Source: an uncultured Panacagrimonas sp.
GTDB lineage: Bacteria > Pseudomonadota > Gammaproteobacteria > Nevskiales > Nevskiaceae
Direction of reading: 5' to 3'
NCBI GenBank assembly: GCA_946481265.1
Contig: CAMLNE010000003.1
Location: forward strand, 1-35,950
Length of the DNA stretch: 35,950 nucleotides
The position numbers and the translations under genes are program-made. Shown here piece after piece: positions 31,518 to 35,950 of the stretch. Positions within the stretch are counted from its first letter, which is position 1. The number at the start of each line of letters is the position of its first letter. The notes beneath the pieces are model-generated. The model saw only the letters and a program-made list of their open reading frames with translations. It had not been told where the DNA came from and searched no databases.

Positions 31518-31618
31518 GCAGCCGGCGACGGATCCCCACTCGCGTGCGGCCCGCGTGAATCGGAAGGGAGCGGCCCGGCGCGCCAAGGCGCATGGCGCCG
31601 TTGCCGGGACTGCGTCGA

Positions 31619-32431
31619 TCAGCCCGGAGCCGATGGCGCCGATGGCCGGGCGGGTTGCTCGTCGCCGATCTTCCTGCCGTCGCGCCAGGTGTTGAAGCAC
31701 AGGGGATGCGCGTAGAGCGACTCGCCGTCGGCCTCCACGTAGACGATGTCGTCCACGCCGCCGCCGGCGGCCGGTTCCGCACCCATCGCGCGCCGCATGC
31801 GCTTGGCCAGCTCGTGGTCGACACAGGCGGTGTCTCCACTGACGCCGAGCGCACCGACCTTGGTGCTGCCCTTGTACAGCGCCACGCCACCGCCGAACGC
31901 GATGGTGCCCCCGCAGAGCTTGCCGACGTCGTCGTCCTCGCCCGGCGCAAGCAGGCATTCGGGATTGAAGGGATTGGCGGCCCCGATACCCCACAAGGAA
32001 TGCCCTGGCTGGCTCAGCGTGTACAGCCGCGCCGTCGACAGCGGCGTCTTGTCGGAGCTGTAGGCGTTCGCCGTGAAGGCCTTGGCCTTGGCAACGCCCA
32101 GGCTTCCCGGCCATACCGCGGTCGGGTCATCGCTGGACGCGGCCACCGCACACAGCACCCCGCGACGGTCGACCAGCGCCGCCCACTGGTAGCGCCCGCC
32201 AGCGAGCCCGCCGACCTCGCCCTCGGCCGGGGCCGCTCGCACCAGCTCGCCCAGGCGGGTGGCGTCCGGCAGTTCCGCGCAACGGCCCTCGTCCTTTTGT
32301 GCGCCGGGTTGCTGCGCTTCGGGCTGGCGCTCTCCGACCAGGGTCCGTGCGGGATCCGGCGCGGCGCGATCGCAGCCCGCAAGCGCGAACAGCAGCAGGA
32401 TCGGCCAGGACGGTGATCGGAAGCGAGACAT
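31619..32431 (-). CDS. Lipoprotein with GlcG/HbpS-like (DUF336) domain
   Basis: A 270-residue exported lipoprotein. The signal peptide is ILLLFALAGC with the lipobox cysteine at C20, and residue 21 is Asp, which in enterobacteria favours retention in the inner membrane. The rest resembles GlcG/HbpS proteins, which bind heme or small ligands: AKAKAFTANAYSS, LWGIGAANPFNP, TIAFGGGVALYK, KVGALGVSGDTACVDHELA. The tail after about residue 250 is Pro/Ala-rich. It lies 24 bp downstream of the MoxJ-like gene on the same strand, so it may belong to the respiratory operon. A function in cofactor handling for a periplasmic dehydrogenase or oxidase is inference. Confidence 0.78.
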   Translation of the reverse strand: MSRFRSPSWPILLLFALAGCDRAAPDPARTLVGERQPEAQQPGAQKDEGRCAELPDATRLGELVRAAPAEGEVGGLAGGRYQWAALVDRRGVLCAVAASSDDPTAVWPGSLGVAKAKAFTANAYSSDKTPLSTARLYTLSQPGHSLWGIGAANPFNPECLLAPGEDDDVGKLCGGTIAFGGGVALYKGSTKVGALGVSGDTACVDHELAKRMRRAMGAEPAAGGGVDDIVYVEADGESLYAHPLCFNTWRDGRKIGDEQPARPSAPSAPG

Positions 32432-32455
32432 GGCGGTTCTCCGGTGGCGGTGTTC

Positions 32456-33310
32456 TCAGCGGCCCGGCTCCAGCACGGGCACGCCGTATTCCGCGAGCAC
32501 GGCGCGTACCTCGTCCCGGCGGCGCTCGAGCGCCGCATCGACCTCTGCGGCCAATGTCGACTCGGTGCGGCGCAGCCCCATCGCGATCGAGAAGCTCATC
32601 GGCAGCCGCGGTGTCGAGTCCGAGGGCGGCAGCAGCGTGAGCTGCAAGGGGACTGGCGCATGACGGGCGAAATAACCGGCGAACGGTCCCCACGCGATCG
32701 CCACGTCGATCTCGTCCGCGACCAGGGCATCGACCAGCGCACGCGGCGGATCGGCCTGCGAATAGTCGCCCTGCATCCGGTAGCCGTGCAGGTCGAGCGC
32801 CACGCCCTGCATGGTCAGGACCTCCAGCGGTGGAATGCTCGCGTAGTCGTCGCCGATGGCGTGGACGCCGATGCGCAGCTGCGGCAGCAGCGGGTCGTGC
32901 AGCGAGCCGAGGGCAAGCCGATCCGCCTGGCGCGTCACCAAGACATAGCTCGACGCGTAGTAGGGCCGCGTGGTGAGCAGTCGACCGAACTGGGCCGGCA
33001 CCCCGATCACGAGGTCGCAGACCCCGGCCTCCAGGGTGTGCCGGAAGAAGCCGCGCCGCTGCGGCCACCAGGTGTACTCGAGCACTCGTCCGAGTTCGGC
33101 CGCCAGCAGTTGCGCGATGCGGTTCTCGAAGCCCTCGCCGCGCCGGTTCGAGAACGGCAGATTGTTCGGATCGGCGCACACGCGCAGTCGCTCGCGCGCG
33201 GTACCGTCGCGGTGGACGGCGGGCGCGGTCCAGTGCGCGAGCGCGGCGATCGCCACCACGCCGGCCAGCACCACGACAGCCCACGATGCGGTGGAATTTC
33301 TGCGGCTCAC
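32456..33310 (-). CDS. MoxJ/XoxJ-like periplasmic substrate-binding protein
   Basis: This 284-residue protein has an N-terminal membrane segment (about 9-26) and an SBP_bac_3-type binding fold. RVCADPNNLPFSN at 43-55 is the hallmark opening of the quinoprotein-dehydrogenase-associated binding proteins MoxJ and XoxJ. RRGFFRHTLEAGVCDLVIGVP and TTRPYYASSYVLVTR are also typical. In methylotrophs MoxJ is needed to make active PQQ methanol dehydrogenase. No PQQ dehydrogenase or cytochrome cL gene is in the window, although the operon continues beyond its right edge. The start is a GTG overlapping the stop of the CtaG-like gene (GTGA), so it is co-translated with oxidase assembly genes. Confidence 0.85.
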   Translation of the reverse strand: MSRRNSTASWAVVVLAGVVAIAALAHWTAPAVHRDGTARERLRVCADPNNLPFSNRRGEGFENRIAQLLAAELGRVLEYTWWPQRRGFFRHTLEAGVCDLVIGVPAQFGRLLTTRPYYASSYVLVTRQADRLALGSLHDPLLPQLRIGVHAIGDDYASIPPLEVLTMQGVALDLHGYRMQGDYSQADPPRALVDALVADEIDVAIAWGPFAGYFARHAPVPLQLTLLPPSDSTPRLPMSFSIAMGLRRTESTLAAEVDAALERRRDEVRAVLAEYGVPVLEPGR

Positions 33311-33984
33311 GGGGATCTGCCTGCGGTGCGTGGCGCGACCGCGCCCTGCGGCGGGTCGAGCAGGCGGAACAGCAGGTACAGGCCGCCGGCCAGGTAGCTG
33401 GTGCCGCCGCCGATCAGCATCAGCACGCCGCCCCACTGCTGGTCGTCGAGGCCACCGGCCCCGTCGCCGTGGACATGACCGTAGAGCGTGCGTGGCGCCA
33501 GCGCGAGCAGCACGCCGAGCAGCGTCATGTGCATCGAGGTCATCAGCAGGCCGCCGATGCCCGCCGCGGTGCGCTGCGCGCGCAGGCGCGGATCGCCGCC
33601 GAAGGCGGACAGCCACAGCAGCAGCGCCACCACCAGGAAAGCGCCCTGCTCGAACGCCAGGAAGCGCGCGTCGTGTCGCGAAAGATGGTGCAGCGCGGGG
33701 CTGTGCCAGGCCCAGATCACGGCCAGTTCGATCGCGGATGCCGGCAAGGGATGGAACAGGCCGGGCCAGCGCCAGGCGGGGTCCATCCGCGAGCCGCCCA
33801 GGCCGAGCGCGACCAGGGGCGCGGCAATCGCGACCACCGCGACATGCATGCCCATGTGGGCGATGAAGTAGCGCGATGCAAGGCCGGGCAAGGGTCCCAG
33901 CCAGGCCGCCGCGAGCACCGTCAGGCCCGTCGCCACCAGGATCCGGCGCGCGGCCGCGGAAACGTCGGGCAGGGCCGGTGTCAT
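33307..33984 (-). CDS. CtaG-like (caa3 type) cytochrome oxidase assembly membrane protein
   Basis: A 225-residue inner-membrane protein with about six hydrophobic segments. Paired histidines (FIAHMGMHVAVVAIAAPL, AVIWAWHSPALHHLSRH, MTSMHMTLLG) match the caa3_CtaG family, which helps to build the copper site of heme-copper oxidases. It is shorter than Bacillus CtaG (about 300 aa) but has the conserved core. Its ATG overlaps the stop of the small membrane protein gene, and its stop overlaps the MoxJ-like start, making a tight chain. Metal delivery to the oxidase encoded upstream is the likely job. Confidence 0.82.
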   Translation of the reverse strand: MTPALPDVSAAARRILVATGLTVLAAAWLGPLPGLASRYFIAHMGMHVAVVAIAAPLVALGLGGSRMDPAWRWPGLFHPLPASAIELAVIWAWHSPALHHLSRHDARFLAFEQGAFLVVALLLWLSAFGGDPRLRAQRTAAGIGGLLMTSMHMTLLGVLLALAPRTLYGHVHGDGAGGLDDQQWGGVLMLIGGGTSYLAGGLYLLFRLLDPPQGAVAPRTAGRSP

Positions 33985-34361
33985 GCGCAGGTCCGCACGA
34001 ACAGCAGGGTCATCGCGACATACAGGGTGGCCACCGCGGCCAGCCCGCTCAGCAACAGGCTGGCGAAGCCGAGGAACCGGTGACGGTCTTCGGCGGTGTC
34101 CGCATCGTGCGGCGGCGCCGCGGCCTCGCCGTAGCTGTGCCGGCGGAATCCGCGGTGCGCGCTCAAGGCGATCAGCGCCAGCGCCAGCACGGTGTAGACC
34201 GCGATGACGACGGTCGCCGGCATCAGCGAGGCCTGGCGACCGGCGAAGCGGGCACACCACACCGCGGCGGTGACATAGCTCAGGAGGAAATGCAGCGCCC
34301 AGATGATCGGCCCGGTGATCAGGGCCCACAGGCTCTCGCGGGCTTCCGGCGGCGGCGTCAT
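33981..34361 (-). CDS. Small membrane protein of the oxidase operon
   Basis: The 126-residue product has three or four hydrophobic segments, at about 11-35, 45-65 and 96-120, joined by short polar loops. The loop at about 67-95 is rich in His, Arg and Asp. I do not recognise the family. Its ATG overlaps the stop of the subunit I+III gene by 4 bp and its stop overlaps the ctaG-like ATG by 4 bp. It therefore almost certainly serves the same oxidase, as an accessory subunit or assembly factor. Similar small proteins occur in caa3-type oxidase clusters. Confidence 0.75.
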   Translation of the reverse strand: MTPPPEARESLWALITGPIIWALHFLLSYVTAAVWCARFAGRQASLMPATVVIAVYTVLALALIALSAHRGFRRHSYGEAAAPPHDADTAEDRHRFLGFASLLLSGLAAVATLYVAMTLLFVRTCA

Positions 34362-35950
34362 GGCAGGCGCGCCAGCGGGAACAGCGAGAGCGTGCCGAAG
34401 CTCAGCACGCCGGTGACGATCAGGAAATGCCAGTACAGCGTCGCATTGGACAGGTCCGTATCGTGGCGCGCGGTCAGCCGGCCGGCCAGGATCCGCGCCA
34501 TGCAGTACAGCTGCAGCAGCAGGCCGACGGCGTTGTGCCCCACCAGCCAGATCACCATGACCCAGACCATCGCGGGATAGACATGTTCGCTGGGTACCAG
34601 CGAGTAGTGCAGCGGCGCGAAGACCCAGGCGCAGGATCCTGCCGCGCAGCACAGCGCGCCGAGCCCCAGCAGCAGCAACGCCATGCCGCGGCGCCCGCTC
34701 GCGTTGAGCCGGCGCGCCGCAAGCGTCGCCGCCCAGCCACCCGCGAGGGCTGCCGTGCCCAGGCCTGGCCACAGCACGCCGGGTCCGGCCTGCGGCGGGA
34801 ATACCTCACGGACAGTCCAGAAATAGAAGTAGGCGAACAGCAGCGTGGCCAGCGCCGCCGCATCGCCGATCATCGTGATCAGCATGCCCCACCAGCCGAC
34901 GGAGCCGGGTCCGGACGCGTGCACCGGTAGTTGCAGTCCCAGCCCGACATCCACGCTGTCCTGCGCATGGATCCGCGCGGTGCCGGTCCATAGCCACCAC
35001 AGGATGGCGACGAGTCCGGCCAGGCCGCTGGCGATGGCAAGGGTCCAGGCGTGGAACACCGACGCGATGAACAGGCCGCCGACCAGCACCGCGCTCACCA
35101 GGGGGGCGTAGCTCGGGCCGGGAACGCGCAGCAACTGCAGCGGGCGCGCGTCGATCGTGCTGGTGACCAGGGTCTCGCGGTGGCCGTGCGCGGTATCGGG
35201 CAGGTAGAAGCGACCGTCGTCGACATCGCGGATCAGGTTCTGCTGGTCCCAGAGCGGGTAGCGGCTGCGCACGATCGGGATCGATCCCGTGCCCCAGTTG
35301 GCGCCGGGCACGTGACTGGTCCATTCCAGCGAGCCCGCGTTCCAGGGATTGCGGCGCGTCGGTCCCGACCGGCGCCGGCCGCCGAGGAGCAGGTCGAACA
35401 GCAGCAGCGCGATGCCGCCGGCGAGCACGAACGCGCCGACCGTGGACACCAGGTTGAGCAGGTCGAGTCCCAGGTCGGCCCGGTAGGTGTAGACGCGCCG
35501 CGGCATGCCGCCGAGCCCGCTGATGTGCATCGGCAGGAAGGCGACATTGAAGCCGACGAACATCAGCCAGAACACCCAGCGCCCGAGGCGCTCCGACAGC
35601 ATGCGTCCCGCGATCAGCGGGTAGTAGTAGTAGAAGCCGGCGACGACCGGGAAGACCATGCCGCCGATCAGCACGTAGTGCAGGTGCGCGACGACGAAGT
35701 AGGTGTCGTGGGCCTGGAAGTCGAAGGGCGCGACGGCCACCATCACGCCGCTCAGGCCGCCCAGCACGAAGATCGCCAGGGCACCGGCCACGAACAGCAT
35801 CGCGGTGGATCGTACGAGGCGGCCGGCCAGCAGGGTGGCCAGGAAGCAGAAGATCTGCACGCCGGTGGGGATCGCCACTGCCGTCGACGCCGCCGAAAAG
35901 AAACCCAGCGACACCGCCGGCAGGCCGGTGGTGAACATGTGGTGCACCCA
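34358..35950 (-). CDS. Cytochrome c oxidase subunit I+III fusion, 5' part outside window
   Basis: The visible 530 codons are the C-terminal part of a heme-copper oxidase. The subunit I section has WMHHMFTTG at the right edge and later HDTYFVVAHLHYVLIGG, whose last two histidines bind high-spin and low-spin heme. HISGLGGMPRRVY follows. From about residue 320 on, the protein continues into a subunit III-like section of roughly 200 residues with WWGMLITMIGDAAALATLLFAYFYFW and several further helices. The first helices of subunit I and the CuB Tyr-His region lie outside. The I+III fusion resembles caa3/SoxM-like type A oxidases. The complex reduces oxygen and pumps protons in the inner membrane. 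Confidence 0.92.
   Translation of the reverse strand, partial: WVHHMFTTGLPAVSLGFFSAASTAVAIPTGVQIFCFLATLLAGRLVRSTAMLFVAGALAIFVLGGLSGVMVAVAPFDFQAHDTYFVVAHLHYVLIGGMVFPVVAGFYYYYPLIAGRMLSERLGRWVFWLMFVGFNVAFLPMHISGLGGMPRRVYTYRADLGLDLLNLVSTVGAFVLAGGIALLLFDLLLGGRRRSGPTRRNPWNAGSLEWTSHVPGANWGTGSIPIVRSRYPLWDQQNLIRDVDDGRFYLPDTAHGHRETLVTSTIDARPLQLLRVPGPSYAPLVSAVLVGGLFIASVFHAWTLAIASGLAGLVAILWWLWTGTARIHAQDSVDVGLGLQLPVHASGPGSVGWWGMLITMIGDAAALATLLFAYFYFWTVREVFPPQAGPGVLWPGLGTAALAGGWAATLAARRLNASGRRGMALLLLGLGALCCAAGSCAWVFAPLHYSLVPSEHVYPAMVWVMVIWLVGHNAVGLLLQLYCMARILAGRLTARHDTDLSNATLYWHFLIVTGVLSFGTLSLFPLARLP

Noticed and set aside
1..35950. Mobile element or genomic-island borders
   Set aside because: I looked for transposase or integrase frames, tRNA ends and flanking direct repeats and saw none. 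The glycan locus may still be laterally acquired, but the window gives no border evidence.

Overview
The window is high-GC DNA packed with short-gap and overlapping (ATGA/GTGA) genes. The sequence suggests a Gram-negative proteobacterium. A comM-ubiK pair, an LpxL-like acyltransferase, a C-terminal-Phe outer-membrane barrel protein, a membrane-anchored cytochrome c5 and Gld-like ABC genes fit a gammaproteobacterium, possibly near Lysobacterales (Xanthomonadales). That placement is inference, because there is no rRNA or other marker gene here. I recognise no tRNA, rRNA, CRISPR array, insertion sequence, integrase or attachment site.

Region 1 (about 283-15522, + strand except one gene) is a surface-glycan locus. 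It starts with a CDP-alcohol phosphatidyltransferase that has an unassigned N-terminal half and a surface-carbohydrate transferase-like protein. Next come a NeuB-type nonulosonate synthase lacking the usual C-terminal SAF domain and a fusion of a CMP-nonulosonate cytidylyltransferase with a KdsC-like HAD phosphatase. These are followed by an Fe(II)/2-oxoglutarate oxygenase, a DUF616 (TOD1/MUCI70-like) putative glycosyltransferase, two LpxA-like hexapeptide acyltransferases, an FdtA-like ketoisomerase, a DegT/FdtB-like aminotransferase and four other glycosyltransferases or glycosyltransferase-like proteins. An SDR/epimerase gene lies antisense inside the locus. The set reads as a pathway for an activated nonulosonic acid (KDN-like is the simplest guess) plus an acylated 3-amino-3,6-dideoxyhexose. 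No Wzx, Wzy, rmlA, rmlB or initiating sugar-phosphate transferase is present in the window.

Region 2 (15550-20550, - strand) handles lipids and membranes. In transcription order it encodes a fatty-acid desaturase, a diacylglycerol/lipid-kinase-like protein, an MsbA/PglK-like ABC exporter and an LpxL/HtrB-like acyltransferase whose HX4D/E acid is an alanine. The ABC exporter is the only plausible glycolipid flippase in the window.

Region 3 (20811-22795) carries a membrane-anchored cytochrome c5 and a beta-barrel porin with a strong ribosome site and a clear terminator. Region 4 (22953-26000, - strand) is an antiporter-ubiK-comM unit. Region 5 (26190-30326, + strand) is a four-gene Gld-like ABC system (ATPase, permease, GldG-like protein, DUF4340 protein).

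Region 6 (30384-35950, - strand) holds a leucine-dehydrogenase family gene behind a CGACGT hexanucleotide repeat and a GlcG/HbpS-like lipoprotein. These are followed upstream by a MoxJ/XoxJ-like periplasmic binding protein, a CtaG-like membrane protein, a small membrane protein and a cytochrome oxidase subunit I+III fusion that runs off the right end. The last four overlap by 4 bp each and form a respiratory operon.
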